Assembly: GCF_021117365.1 (NCBI RefSeq)
Contig: NZ_CP088262.1
Location: 4,280,501-4,344,500, forward strand
From: Nocardioides sp. cx-173
GTDB taxonomy: Bacteria; Actinomycetota; Actinomycetes; Propionibacteriales; Nocardioidaceae
Length of the DNA: 64,000 bases
Reading direction: 5' to 3'
The notes under the pieces were generated by a model that worked only from the letters and a program-made list of their open reading frames with translations, did no database searches and was not told the DNA's origin. The translations under genes were made by a program, and so were the position numbers. This document shows positions 50,815 through 58,659 of this stretch, in pieces (the stretch's first letter is position 1; each line of letters begins with the position of its first letter).

Positions 50815-51570
50815 GTGAGGTGGGTGCGGCGGCGACGGGGTGAGAGCGAGATCGAGGCCCTGCGCACGGAGGTCCGCGACCTGCGGACCCAGGTACGTCG
50901 CCTGCGCGGCCGGGACCGCCCGGACCTGGGCTACCTGTTCGTCGTCACCTACGGCCGCTCCGGATCGACGCTGCTCACCGGCGTCCTGAACAGCATCCCG
51001 GGGTTCGTGGTGCGCGGCGAGAACCGCGGAGCGGTCTACCACCTGTTCGAGTTCCACCGCACGATGCTGCGCGAGAGCAAGCGCGCCTCGCGCAAGACGC
51101 TGCGCCAGCGCACCCACTCGTTCTTCGGCATCGGCGACTTCCCGCCCCAGCAGTCGCTGGCCGGGCTGCGGCGGCTGCTGCTGGACACGGTGCTGCGGCC
51201 CACCCCCGAGACCCGGGTGACCGGCTTCAAGGAGATCCGCTGGGCGCAGCCCGACCTCGCGGAGTACGTCGCGTGGCTGCGGGAGGTCTTCCCCGGCGCG
51301 CGGTTCGTGGTCAACACCCGCGACCACGCGGACGTGGCGAAGAGCAAGTGGTGGGGCGAGCACGACCCTGACGACGTGGCCCACCGGCTCGCCGAGATCG
51401 AGCGCCGCATCCTCGAGGTCGCGGACGGCCTCGGCGAGGCGGCCTACCGGGTCCACTACGACGACTACGTCGCCGACCCGACGGTGCTGCGCGGTCTGTT
51501 CGACTGGCTCGGCGAGCCTTGGGACGAGGAGGCCGTGCGCGAGACGCTCGCGGTGCGACACTCGTTCTGA
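50815..51570 (+). CDS. Sulfotransferase with N-terminal coiled coil
   Basis: This is a 251-residue sulfotransferase. The first ~35 residues are a charged helix with heptad-like spacing (ESEIEALRTEVRDLRTQVRRL), probably a dimerising coiled coil. The PAPS-binding loop LFVVTYGRSGSTLLTGVL comes next. ARFVVNTRDHADVAKSKWW fits the 3'-phosphate-binding region with the Arg and Ser. The C-terminus YVADPTVLRGLFDWLGEPWDEEAV is common in bacterial members. It is divergent from the other sulfotransferase, and together they argue for a surface glycan with two sulfation sites. Confidence 0.88.
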   Translation: MRWVRRRRGESEIEALRTEVRDLRTQVRRLRGRDRPDLGYLFVVTYGRSGSTLLTGVLNSIPGFVVRGENRGAVYHLFEFHRTMLRESKRASRKTLRQRTHSFFGIGDFPPQQSLAGLRRLLLDTVLRPTPETRVTGFKEIRWAQPDLAEYVAWLREVFPGARFVVNTRDHADVAKSKWWGEHDPDDVAHRLAEIERRILEVADGLGEAAYRVHYDDYVADPTVLRGLFDWLGEPWDEEAVRETLAVRHSF

Positions 51571-51586
51571 GCTCCTACCGGCTGAC

Positions 51587-52930
51587 CTACCGGCCCGGCT
51601 GGGCGGCGATCATGTCGGCGTACCACTGGTAGGAGCGCTTCGGGGTGCGCTGCTGGGTCTCGAAGTCGACGTGGACCAGGCCGAAGCGCTGGGTGTAGCC
51701 CTCGGCCCACTCGAAGTTGTCGAGCAGCGACCAGGTGTAGTAGCCGCGAACGTCGACGCCCCGCTCGATCGCGGTCTGGACGGCCCTGAGGTGGGCGTCG
51801 AGGTAGTCGATGCGCGGCTGGTCGTCGACGACGCCGGCCTCGTCGGGGCCCATGTTGTAGGCGCAGCCGGACTCGGTGACGATGATCGGCGGCAGGGCCG
51901 CGCGGAAGCGGGCGCGGAACATGATCAGCCACTCGCGCAGCGCGTCGGGGACCACCGGCCAGCCGAAGTCGGTGACCGGGTAGCCGAGCAGCTCGCGGAG
52001 CTCGAACGGCATCTCCGCGTCCTCCGGCGCGGCGCCGATGCGCATCGGGTTGTAGTAGTTGACGCCGTAGAAGTCGAGCGGCTGGCGGATCGTCGCCAGG
52101 TCGCCGGGCAGGACGACCTCGTCCAGCAGTGGCTGCAGGTCGACGGGGTAGCGGCCGAGCAGCATCGGCTCGAGGAAGAGCCCGTTCCAGATGGCGTCGA
52201 ACAGCTTGGTGGCGCCGACGTCGGCCGGCTGGTCGCTGGCGGGCCACATCGGGGCGTGGTTGTTGGCGCAGCCGACGCTCGTGGCGCCCGCTGTGCGCAG
52301 CGCGATCGCGGCCCGGCCGTGGGCGAGCAGCAGGTGGTGGGCGACCGGCAGGCTGTCGAACATCAGCGTGCGCGCGGGGGCGTGCATCCCCACGGCGTAG
52401 GCCATCAACGTGACGACGTTGGGCTCGTTGACCGGGATCCAGTGCTCCACGCGGTCGGCGTAGCGCTCGCCGACGATCGCGGCGTACTCGGCGAACCGGT
52501 CGATCGTCGCGCGGTTGAGCCAGCCGCCGTCGTCCTCGAGCGCCTGCGGCAGGTCCCAGTGGAAGAGCGTCGCCATCGGCTGCTGCCCGTGCTCGAGCAG
52601 GGTGTCGATGAGGCGGTCGTAGAAGTCCAGGCCCTTCTCGAGCGGCCTGCCGGACCCGGTCGGCTGGATGCGCGGCCACGCGATCGAGAAGCGGTAGCCG
52701 GTGGTGCCGAGGCCCTCCATCAGGGCGACGTCCTCGGGGTAGCGGTGGTAGTGGTCGCAGGCGACGTCACCGGTCGAGGCGTCCTTGATGTGACCCGGCT
52801 CGTGGGTGAACGTGTCCCACACGCTCGGCCCGCGTCCATCCTCAGCGGCGGCACCCTCGATCTGGTACGACGCGGTGCTGGTCCCGAACCGGAAACCGGG
52901 TGGGAGCTGGGGGTACGGCAGGTCGGGCAC
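51587..52930 (-). CDS. Glycoside hydrolase family 1 beta-glucosidase
   Basis: This is a 447-residue retaining beta-glycosidase. FRFGTSTASYQIEGA is the family start. The acid/base Glu169 is in HWIPVNEPNVV and the nucleophile Glu353 in IIVTESGCAY. HWDLPQAL, YYNPMRIG and YYTWSLLDNFEWAEGYTQRFGLVHVDFETQQRTPK are further GH1 blocks, including the aglycone-side Trp residues. No signal peptide is present, so it hydrolyses imported beta-glucosides in the cytosol. The start is a GTG that lies in a very short divergent promoter shared with the pirin gene. Confidence 0.94.
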   Translation of the reverse strand: MPDLPYPQLPPGFRFGTSTASYQIEGAAAEDGRGPSVWDTFTHEPGHIKDASTGDVACDHYHRYPEDVALMEGLGTTGYRFSIAWPRIQPTGSGRPLEKGLDFYDRLIDTLLEHGQQPMATLFHWDLPQALEDDGGWLNRATIDRFAEYAAIVGERYADRVEHWIPVNEPNVVTLMAYAVGMHAPARTLMFDSLPVAHHLLLAHGRAAIALRTAGATSVGCANNHAPMWPASDQPADVGATKLFDAIWNGLFLEPMLLGRYPVDLQPLLDEVVLPGDLATIRQPLDFYGVNYYNPMRIGAAPEDAEMPFELRELLGYPVTDFGWPVVPDALREWLIMFRARFRAALPPIIVTESGCAYNMGPDEAGVVDDQPRIDYLDAHLRAVQTAIERGVDVRGYYTWSLLDNFEWAEGYTQRFGLVHVDFETQQRTPKRSYQWYADMIAAQPGR

Positions 52931-52932
52931 GG

Positions 52933-52941
52933 CACAATCTA
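52933..52941. promoter_or_regulatory. Overlapping divergent -10 boxes (GH1 / pirin)
   Basis: On the plus strand CACAAT precedes the pirin GTG by seven bases. On the minus strand TAGATT precedes the GH1 GTG by five. The two boxes share bases, and both start codons lie within 16 bases, so polymerase binding should be mutually exclusive. Confidence 0.4.
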
Positions 52942-52945
52942 GCCT

Positions 52946-53641
52946 GTGACCGCCACCATCCGCAGGGCTTCAGCACGCTTCGCCGACCGGGCCGACGGGC
53001 GGGTGACCCACCATGCCTTCTCGTTCGGGCAGCACTACGACCCCGAGCACGCGTCGTTCGGTCCGATGCTCTGCCACGACGACCACCTGTTGGGCTCCGG
53101 ACGGGGCTTCGACCCGCACCGCCACGCCGACCTCGAGGTCGTCAGCTGGGTCGTCTCGGGGGCGCTCCTCCACGGCGACGAGACCGGCGACACCGCGGTC
53201 GTCGAGCCCGGGAGCGTCGCGGTGCTCTCCGCCGGAGCGGGGACCTCCCACGCGGAGCACTCCGCGCCCGGCGGGCCCACCCGCTTCGTCCAGGTCTGGC
53301 TCACCCCCGACGAGCGCGGCACGACGCCGTCGTACGACGTGGTGCCGGTCGACCTGGTGCGCAACGAGCTGGTGCCGGTCGCCGCGGGCGACGGCTCGGC
53401 GCCGGCACGGGTCGGGGTCGCGGGCGCGACGTTCTCGGTGGCGCGCCTCGACGAGGGCGCCACGCTGGCGCTGCCGGACGCCCCGCTCGTCCACGTCTTC
53501 GTGGCCACCGGCGCGCTGACCCGGTCCTCGCTCGCCGAGCCGCTCTCGGCCGGCGACGCGCTCCTGCTCACCGACGAGACCGGGCGCTCGGTCACCGCCG
53601 CCGTCCCCACCGAGCTGCTCGTCTGGACGTTCGCCGGCTGA
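52946..53641 (+). CDS. Pirin family protein
   Basis: This is a 231-residue bicupin of the pirin family. The metal site of the first cupin is in GFDPHRHADLEVVSWVVSGALLHGDE (HxH...E) and GTSHAEHSAPGGPTRFVQVWL. The second cupin, from about residue 150, lacks the histidines, as is usual for pirins. Some bacterial pirins are quercetin dioxygenase-like; others are regulators. The context (divergent GH1 beta-glucosidase) would fit plant flavonoid glucoside use, with the pirin acting on the released aglycone. This is inference. Confidence 0.88.
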   Translation: MTATIRRASARFADRADGRVTHHAFSFGQHYDPEHASFGPMLCHDDHLLGSGRGFDPHRHADLEVVSWVVSGALLHGDETGDTAVVEPGSVAVLSAGAGTSHAEHSAPGGPTRFVQVWLTPDERGTTPSYDVVPVDLVRNELVPVAAGDGSAPARVGVAGATFSVARLDEGATLALPDAPLVHVFVATGALTRSSLAEPLSAGDALLLTDETGRSVTAAVPTELLVWTFAG

Positions 53642-53671
53642 GTCGCTCGGCCGTCCGGCGCCGCGGGTGGG

Positions 53672-53752
53672 TTCCGGGGATTTCCCGGTGGTTCTGGGGC
53701 GTTTTTCTGGCCGGGAAGCGCCGGGTTATCAGCATCTGCTGATAACCCTGCC
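53672..53752. repeat. 81-bp repeat, copy A
   Basis: It begins TTCCGGGGATTT and ends with the perfect hairpin GGGTTATCAGCA-TC-TGCTGATAACCC. Copy B, about 1.8 kb away in the same orientation, matches at 74 of 81 positions by my alignment. It lies between the convergent pirin and sigma-factor genes. Confidence 0.85.
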
Positions 53753-53757
53753 GTGCC

Positions 53758-54966
53758 TCAGCCGAGCGCCGCGGCGCGAGCATTGAGGTAGCGCTGCTCG
53801 GGGATGCTGGTGGCCAGGCCGGCGGCGACCCGGTAGGCCGAGACTGCCTCGGGCGTGCGTCCGGCCAGCTCCAGCAGGTGCGCTCGCACGGCGTGCAGCC
53901 GGTGATGACGCCGCATCGCACGGTCGTCGAGCAGCGGGTCGGTGAGGGCGAGCCCCACCAGGGGGCCGTCGGTCATCGCGACGGCGACGGCGCGGCTCAG
54001 GGTGACGGCGGGACTGGGCGCCACCTCGTGCAGCATCGCGTACAACGTCGCGACCTGGAGCCAGTCGGTGTCCTCGGAGCACCCGGCCTCGTCATGGACG
54101 GCGGCGATCGCCGCCTCGAGCTGGAAGCGGCCCACCCGGCCACGGGGCAGGACCTGCTCCAGGAGCGCCACGCCCTCCGCGACCAGGGCGTGGTCCCACC
54201 GTGAGCGGTTCTGATCGGCCAGTCGCACCAGGTCCCCGGCCGCGTCGGCTCGCGCCGGCGTGCGAGCGGCGGTCAGCAGCATCAGCGCCAGCAGCCCCGC
54301 CGTCTCGTCGTCCTCGGGCACCCGCTCGCGCAGCAGGCGGCACAGCCGGATCGCCTCGTCGGTGAGCGAGACATCGACGAGCCGGTCCCCGCCGCTGGCG
54401 GCGTACCCCTCGTTGAAGACGAGATAGAGCACGTGGCGGACGGCGCCCCATCGTGCGGCCAGCTCGGCCGGGGCCACCACCCCGAAGCGCGCACCGGCGT
54501 CGCGCAGGGTCGCCTTCGCGCGGCTGATCCGCTGCCCCATCGTGGTCGCGGGGACCAGGAAGCCGGCGGCGATCTGCTCGGTCGTGAGACCACCGACCGC
54601 GCGCAGGGCGAGCGCCACCTGGGAGGCGGTGGAGAGTGACGGGTGGGCGCACAGCAGGAGCAGCTCGAGCGTGTCGTCCGCGGACTCGACAGGTCCCGGC
54701 CCGACCTCTGTGGCGGCGACGCGCAGCTCCCGGTCGGCGCGCGCGCTCTCGCTGCGCCACCGGTCGACCAGGCGGCGCGAAGCGACCCGGACCAGCCACG
54801 CGCGGGGTCGCTCGGGCGGGCCGTCGCGCTCCCACTGGGCGGTGGCGTCGACGAACGCCTCCTGGACGGCGTCCTCGCACGCGTCGAAGTCGCCGTACCT
54901 GCGGACCAGGGCGCCGAGGACGTGCGGCAGCTCGGCGCGCCACACGTCCTCGATCGCGCCGGTCAT
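53758..54966 (-). CDS. ECF42-type sigma factor with C-terminal helical extension
   Basis: This is a 402-residue sigma factor, about twice the length of a plain ECF. The sigma-2 part contains YGDFDACEDAVQEAFVDATAQW and RPRAWLVRVASRRLVDRWR. The sigma-4 part is VALALRAVGGLTTEQIAAGFLVPATTMGQRISRAK. From about residue 185 a TPR-like helical domain follows (HVLYLVFNEGYAASGG, RAVAVAMTDGPLVGLALTDP, HHRLHAVRAHLLELAGRTPEAVSAYRVA). This layout and the DGPF gene just upstream define ECF42 sigma factors, in which the extension replaces an anti-sigma factor. Its own gene is driven together with the DGPF gene. Confidence 0.9.
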   Translation of the reverse strand: MTGAIEDVWRAELPHVLGALVRRYGDFDACEDAVQEAFVDATAQWERDGPPERPRAWLVRVASRRLVDRWRSESARADRELRVAATEVGPGPVESADDTLELLLLCAHPSLSTASQVALALRAVGGLTTEQIAAGFLVPATTMGQRISRAKATLRDAGARFGVVAPAELAARWGAVRHVLYLVFNEGYAASGGDRLVDVSLTDEAIRLCRLLRERVPEDDETAGLLALMLLTAARTPARADAAGDLVRLADQNRSRWDHALVAEGVALLEQVLPRGRVGRFQLEAAIAAVHDEAGCSEDTDWLQVATLYAMLHEVAPSPAVTLSRAVAVAMTDGPLVGLALTDPLLDDRAMRRHHRLHAVRAHLLELAGRTPEAVSAYRVAAGLATSIPEQRYLNARAAALG

Positions 54967-54982
54967 GGGCGAGTGCCGCGCC

Positions 54983-55375
54983 TCAGTCGTCGCCGCCACC
55001 CGGCCACATCGCCGGGCGGAGCTCGATGGTGTCGCCGGGGTTGGCGAACCGTCGGGCCACCTGCTCGGCCCGCTCGCGGTCGCCCACGTCGATCATGAAG
55101 AAGCCGGCCAGGTGCTCCTTGACCTCCGAGTACGGTCCGTCGGTGGCCAGCGTGTCGCCCGACTCCCAGCGGTAGACCGTCGCGGTCGCGGGGTCGCCGA
55201 GCGCCTCACCGGTGACCAGCTCGCCGTTCTGGTGCAGCTCGGTGAGCAGCTCCTCGAACTCGCGGTCCATGCGCGCGCGCTCCGCGGCCGGAAGCGCCTG
55301 GAACCCTGCGTTGTACTCCCCCGTCGGGTGCCCCCACGGCTGCGGGTTGGAGTGGATCAGGATGACGTACTTCAT
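54983..55375 (-). CDS. DGPF (YCII-related) domain protein
   Basis: This is a 130-residue protein with the YCII fold. MKYVILIHSNPQPWGHP is the start, and TDGPYSEVKEHLAGFFMIDVGDRERA holds the DGP[FY] motif that names the family. GAGGAG lies before the ATG. It is transcribed just ahead of the ECF42 sigma gene, 16 bases away, and this pairing is conserved in ECF42 loci. Its role is unknown; it may be an output enzyme or a sensor, as DGPF proteins are the usual ECF42 targets. Confidence 0.9.
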   Translation of the reverse strand: MKYVILIHSNPQPWGHPTGEYNAGFQALPAAERARMDREFEELLTELHQNGELVTGEALGDPATATVYRWESGDTLATDGPYSEVKEHLAGFFMIDVGDRERAEQVARRFANPGDTIELRPAMWPGGGDD

Positions 55376-55424
55376 GCGAGCTCCTCGGTGTCGGTCCCAT
55401 GGTGCCGTGCGGCGCCACACCGGT

Positions 55425-55453
55425 ACGTCGGAGCCGCGCCGGCGATCTCGACA
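55425..55453 (-). promoter_or_regulatory. Candidate ECF42 autoregulated promoter
   Basis: On the minus strand TGTCGA, a 17-base spacer and CGACGT, about 50 bases before the DGPF start. From memory, ECF42 promoters have TGTCGA at -35 and CGA[TC] at -10. The match would make the DGPF-sigma operon self-activating. Confidence 0.5.
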
Positions 55454-55466
55454 TCGCCCGCCGAGC

Positions 55467-55547
55467 TTCCGGGGATTTACTGGTGCTTCTGGGCCGTTGT
55501 TCTGGCCCGGAAGCGCAGGGTTATCAGCATCTGCTGATAACCCTGCC
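55467..55547. repeat. 81-bp repeat, copy B
   Basis: Same length and orientation as copy A. The hairpin is one pair longer here (AGGGTTATCAGCA / TGCTGATAACCCT), and an inner pairing CTTCTGGGCC / GGCCCGGAAG is nearly perfect. It lies upstream of the DGPF gene and just after the lipid-kinase stop codon. The two copies bracket the sigma/DGPF module. Confidence 0.85.
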
Positions 55548-55550
55548 CAC

Positions 55551-56471
55551 TCAGCAGACCACCGACAGCGCCCCCGGCAGCACCTCGACGACCGCGGCGA
55601 GGCCGGCGAGGCCGGGCAAGGAGCCGAGCGACTCGCCGTCGCCACCGACGGGCACGGCGGAGCGGCGGCCGTCGGCGGCGACCTCGACCCGGCGGCCGGT
55701 GAGGACGGTGACCTCGGGCAGCGAGACGTGGGCGCCGTCGTAGACCTTGGGCAGCGAGCGCATCAGTTCCAGCTTGCCGGCCGCCTCGATCACGACGACG
55801 TCGAGCAGGCCGTCGTCGAGCCTCGCGGACGGGGCGATCAGCATGCCGTTGCCGTAGTAGCCGGAGTTGGCGACGACGACGCAGGCGGCGGGGTACTCGC
55901 GGGTCTCGCCGTCGATGCTGACCCGGAACCGGGCCGGCTGGTACGTCGCCAGCGCGCGGAGGGCGGCGTACGGGTACTGCGCGCGCCGGGGCACCCAGCG
56001 GGCCCGGTCGACGATCTCGGCGGCACGGGCGTCGACGCCGGAGTGGACCGACCCGGCGATGTGCCGGACGGCGGCGCCGTCCGGCGCGCAGAACGCCAGC
56101 AGGTCGACGGCGCGCACCTCGCCCTCCAGGAGCACGCGGGCCTGCGCCGACGCGTCGGCGGGCAGGCCGAGCATGCGGGCGAAGTCGTTGCCACGACCCG
56201 CGGGCAGCAGGCCGAGGGTGCCGCCGCGCAGCGAGACCGCCCCGACCAGCGAGGACAGCATCCCGTCGCCGCCGACGGAGACGACGACGTCGCCGCGGTC
56301 GACGGCGGCGTCGACGAGGGAGTCCATGGCCTTGGGACCCGGTGAGTACGTCACCTCGACCGTCGCTCCCGCGGAGCGCAGCTCCCGGGCGACCGGGACG
56401 ACGGCCTCGGGGGCGGCCCCGCCCCCGGAGGCGGGGTTGACCAGGAAGCAGAACGAGCGCGGTGAGCTCAC
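55551..56471 (-). CDS. Diacylglycerol/lipid kinase family protein
   Basis: This is a 306-residue DAGK-family enzyme. FLVNPASGGGAAPEAVVPV is the start. VVSVGGDGMLSSLVGAV is the ATP-binding GGDG motif, and LGLLPAGRGNDFARML is the third conserved block. It would phosphorylate diacylglycerol (or a ceramide-like lipid) on the inner face of the membrane. It is coupled (GTGA) to the ADPS-like gene. The set lipid kinase - flavoprotein - TetR - glpD matches Rv2252-Rv2249c of M. tuberculosis, where Rv2252 was reported as a diacylglycerol kinase affecting phosphatidylinositol mannosides. Confidence 0.92.
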   Translation of the reverse strand: MSSPRSFCFLVNPASGGGAAPEAVVPVARELRSAGATVEVTYSPGPKAMDSLVDAAVDRGDVVVSVGGDGMLSSLVGAVSLRGGTLGLLPAGRGNDFARMLGLPADASAQARVLLEGEVRAVDLLAFCAPDGAAVRHIAGSVHSGVDARAAEIVDRARWVPRRAQYPYAALRALATYQPARFRVSIDGETREYPAACVVVANSGYYGNGMLIAPSARLDDGLLDVVVIEAAGKLELMRSLPKVYDGAHVSLPEVTVLTGRRVEVAADGRRSAVPVGGDGESLGSLPGLAGLAAVVEVLPGALSVVC

Positions 56472-58048
56472 GGCACCAGCACCCCCGGGTTGAGGATCCC
56501 GGTCGGGTCGAGGTCGGCCTTGACCGCGCGCAGGATTGAGGCGCCGAGCTCGCCGATCTCCTGGGTGAGCCACGGCCGGTGGTCGGTGCCGACCGCGTGG
56601 TGGTGGGTGATCGTCGCGCCGGCCGCGACCATCGCGTCGCTCGCCGCGGCCTTGGCCGCCTGCCACTGCGGCAACGGGTCGGCCGACTCCTTGGCCGCCA
56701 CCGTGAAGTAGAGCGAGCAGCCGGTCTCGTAGACGTGCGAGACATGGCAGAGGACCAGGGTGCCCTCGCCGAGCGCCGACTCCAGCGCGGTCTTGACGTC
56801 GGTGTAGAGCCGCTCGCGGTTGGACCAGAAGGTCGCGGTCTCCAGGGTCTCGACCAGCACGCCCACGTCGAGCAGCGAGTCGCGCAGGTACGGCGCGTGG
56901 AAGCGGCCGTGCGCCCACGCCCGGCCCGGCTCCTCCCCCAGGCAGCGGCCGCCGAGCCCCTCGAGCACGGCGGTGACCGCGGCCCGCTTGGCGGCGTTCG
57001 CCGCGGGCTCGCCCTCGTAGCCGACGATCATCAGGCAGCCGCCGGCCGACTCGCCCCCGATCTCGTCGGGGCGGGCCAGGTTGATCGCCGTCTCGGCCTC
57101 GTCGGAGAGCCGGAGCACCGTCGGCAGCAACCCGGTCTGGGCGAGCGTGCGCATGGCGTCGGCACCGGCGTCGAAGGACGGCCAGTGCCAGCCCTCGTAG
57201 AGGCTCTCGGCCGGCCGGCGACGCACTCGCACGGTCACCGAGGTGATCACGCCGAAGGCGCCCTCCGAGCCGAGCACCAGCTGGCGCAGGTCCGGTCCGG
57301 CGGCGTTGGCGGGGGCGCTGCCGAGGACCAGCTCACCACGTGGGGTCGCCACTCGCAGCCCGACGACGAGCGCGTCGAACCGGCCGTAGCCGGCGCTGGA
57401 CTGACCACTGGAGCGGGTGGCGGCGAAGCCGCCGATGGTCGCGTACTCGAACGACTGCGGGTAGTGCCCCAGCGTCAGGCCCGCCTCCGCGAGCAGCGAC
57501 TCCGCCTCCGGGCCGCGCAGGCCGGGCTCCAGCACGGCGGTCATGGACACCTGGTCCACCGCCAGGAGCCGCTTCATGCGGACCAGGTCGAGCGAGACCA
57601 CTGCGGCGAAGCCCTCGCGCTGCGCGACCAGCCCGCCGGTGACCGAGGTCCCGCCGCCGAAGGGGACGACGGCGAGGTGGTGCTCGACGGCGAACGCGAG
57701 AACCGCCGCCACCTGCTCGTGACAGTCGGGCCGTACGACGACGTCGGGCGCGTCGTCGAGGTCGCCGGCGCGGGCCCGGAGCAGGTCGGGCGTCGACTTG
57801 CCGCGGGTGCGCAGCCGGCGCACCTCGTCGTCGGTCACGACGTGCTCGTCACCGACGAGCTCACGCAGCCCCTCCAGCAGCCCCTCGGCGATCCGCGGAG
57901 CCGGCACCGACACCGCCGGGGACGCCGGACGCTCGTCGAGGCCGAACGCCATCTCGATGAGCCCGCGCGCCGACGCCGGCAGGTCGCTGGCGGCGTCGGG
58001 GCTGCCCCAGCGCTGGGGATGCATCTCGGACTGCACGAATCGCGTCAT
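56468..58048 (-). CDS. FAD-binding oxidase, alkyl-dihydroxyacetonephosphate-synthase-like
   Basis: This is a 526-residue flavoprotein of the vanillyl-alcohol-oxidase superfamily. MHPQRWGSPD and the FAD-binding stretch VVPFGGGTSVTGGLVAQREGF, followed by HYPQSFEYATIGGFAATRSSGQSSAGYGR, are close to mammalian ADPS, which makes the ether bond in plasmalogen synthesis. DLRQLVLGSEGAFGVIT and the C-terminal HAVGTDHRPWL with HHHAVG (HHH) also match ADPS, as does the ending PTGILNPGVL. If it acts as ADPS, the product would be an ether lipid, and the neighbouring lipid kinase and G3P dehydrogenase would supply or use its intermediates. It may instead oxidise another hydroxy acid. Confidence 0.88.
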   Translation of the reverse strand: MTRFVQSEMHPQRWGSPDAASDLPASARGLIEMAFGLDERPASPAVSVPAPRIAEGLLEGLRELVGDEHVVTDDEVRRLRTRGKSTPDLLRARAGDLDDAPDVVVRPDCHEQVAAVLAFAVEHHLAVVPFGGGTSVTGGLVAQREGFAAVVSLDLVRMKRLLAVDQVSMTAVLEPGLRGPEAESLLAEAGLTLGHYPQSFEYATIGGFAATRSSGQSSAGYGRFDALVVGLRVATPRGELVLGSAPANAAGPDLRQLVLGSEGAFGVITSVTVRVRRRPAESLYEGWHWPSFDAGADAMRTLAQTGLLPTVLRLSDEAETAINLARPDEIGGESAGGCLMIVGYEGEPAANAAKRAAVTAVLEGLGGRCLGEEPGRAWAHGRFHAPYLRDSLLDVGVLVETLETATFWSNRERLYTDVKTALESALGEGTLVLCHVSHVYETGCSLYFTVAAKESADPLPQWQAAKAAASDAMVAAGATITHHHAVGTDHRPWLTQEIGELGASILRAVKADLDPTGILNPGVLVP

Positions 58049-58050
58049 GC

Positions 58051-58084
58051 GTTACAGTGTTACATGTGACGTCACTTCGTAACA
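58051..58084. promoter_or_regulatory. TetR operator in the divergent ADPS-like / TetR promoter
   Basis: TGTTAC-AT-GTGAC|GTCAC-TTC-GTAACA forms a split palindrome centred on GTGACGTCAC. A second GTTACA lies just upstream. It covers the TetR start codon and lies within 20 bases of the ADPS-like ATG, so one bound dimer pair could silence both directions. Confidence 0.6.
58053..58058 (+). promoter_or_regulatory. Leaderless -10 box (TACAGT) of the TetR-glpD operon
   Basis: TACAGT, seven bases (GTTACAT), then the GTG start. The operator above overlaps it. Confidence 0.5.
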
Positions 58085-58659
58085 CCCCCGGTGACCCGAG
58101 GGACGCCTACCTGGACGCGGCGCGGGCCTGCATCCTCGACGTCGGCTGGCGGCGTACGACGCTCACCGAGGTCGCCCGCAGGGCCGGGGTGTCGCGGATG
58201 ACGATCTATCGCAGCTGGTCGGACATGCCCACCCTGCTCGGCGACCTGATGACTCGCGAGTGGACCGGCGTCGTGCAGGCCGCGGTGGCCGCCGAGGGCG
58301 CGGACCGGCCGGCGGTCGACCGGCTGGTGTCCGGCATCGTCGGCACGGTACGGGTGCTGCGCGAGAACGAGCTGTTCGTCCGGATCGTCGAGCTCGACCC
58401 CGAGCTGGTCCTGCCCTACGTGCTCTCCCGGCGCGGCCGCTCGCAGGACCTGATCCTCTCCCTCACCGAGGCCGCGATCCGCGACGCCCAGGCGGCCGGC
58501 GAGGTCCGCGCGGGCAACCCCGTCGCGATCGCCCGCGGCCTGCTGCTGGCCACGCACGGCTTCGTGCTGTCGGCGCACACCATGGTCGACGACCTGGCCA
58601 GCGAGCAGGAGCTCGACGCCGAGCTCACGACGCTGCTCACCCGCAGCCTGGCGCCATGA
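58066..58659 (+). CDS. TetR family regulator of the glycerol-lipid locus
   Basis: This is a 197-residue TetR protein with the helix-turn-helix TTLTEVARRAGVSRMTIYRSWSDMPTLLGDLM at residues ~30-60 and a helical ligand domain. It corresponds to Rv2250c by gene order. It is divergent from the ADPS-like/lipid-kinase pair and cotranscribed with glpD (ATGA overlap), so it could adjust both to lipid or glycerol supply. I chose the GTG preceded by TACAGT at seven bases; a GTG three codons earlier would place the operator inside the coding region. Confidence 0.88.
   Translation: MTSLRNTPGDPRDAYLDAARACILDVGWRRTTLTEVARRAGVSRMTIYRSWSDMPTLLGDLMTREWTGVVQAAVAAEGADRPAVDRLVSGIVGTVRVLRENELFVRIVELDPELVLPYVLSRRGRSQDLILSLTEAAIRDAQAAGEVRAGNPVAIARGLLLATHGFVLSAHTMVDDLASEQELDAELTTLLTRSLAP

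Noticed and set aside
52900..55537. Two frames that both end in RRVISIC
   Set aside because: The shared ending comes from the two 81-bp repeats being read in the same frame; it is not a protein motif.
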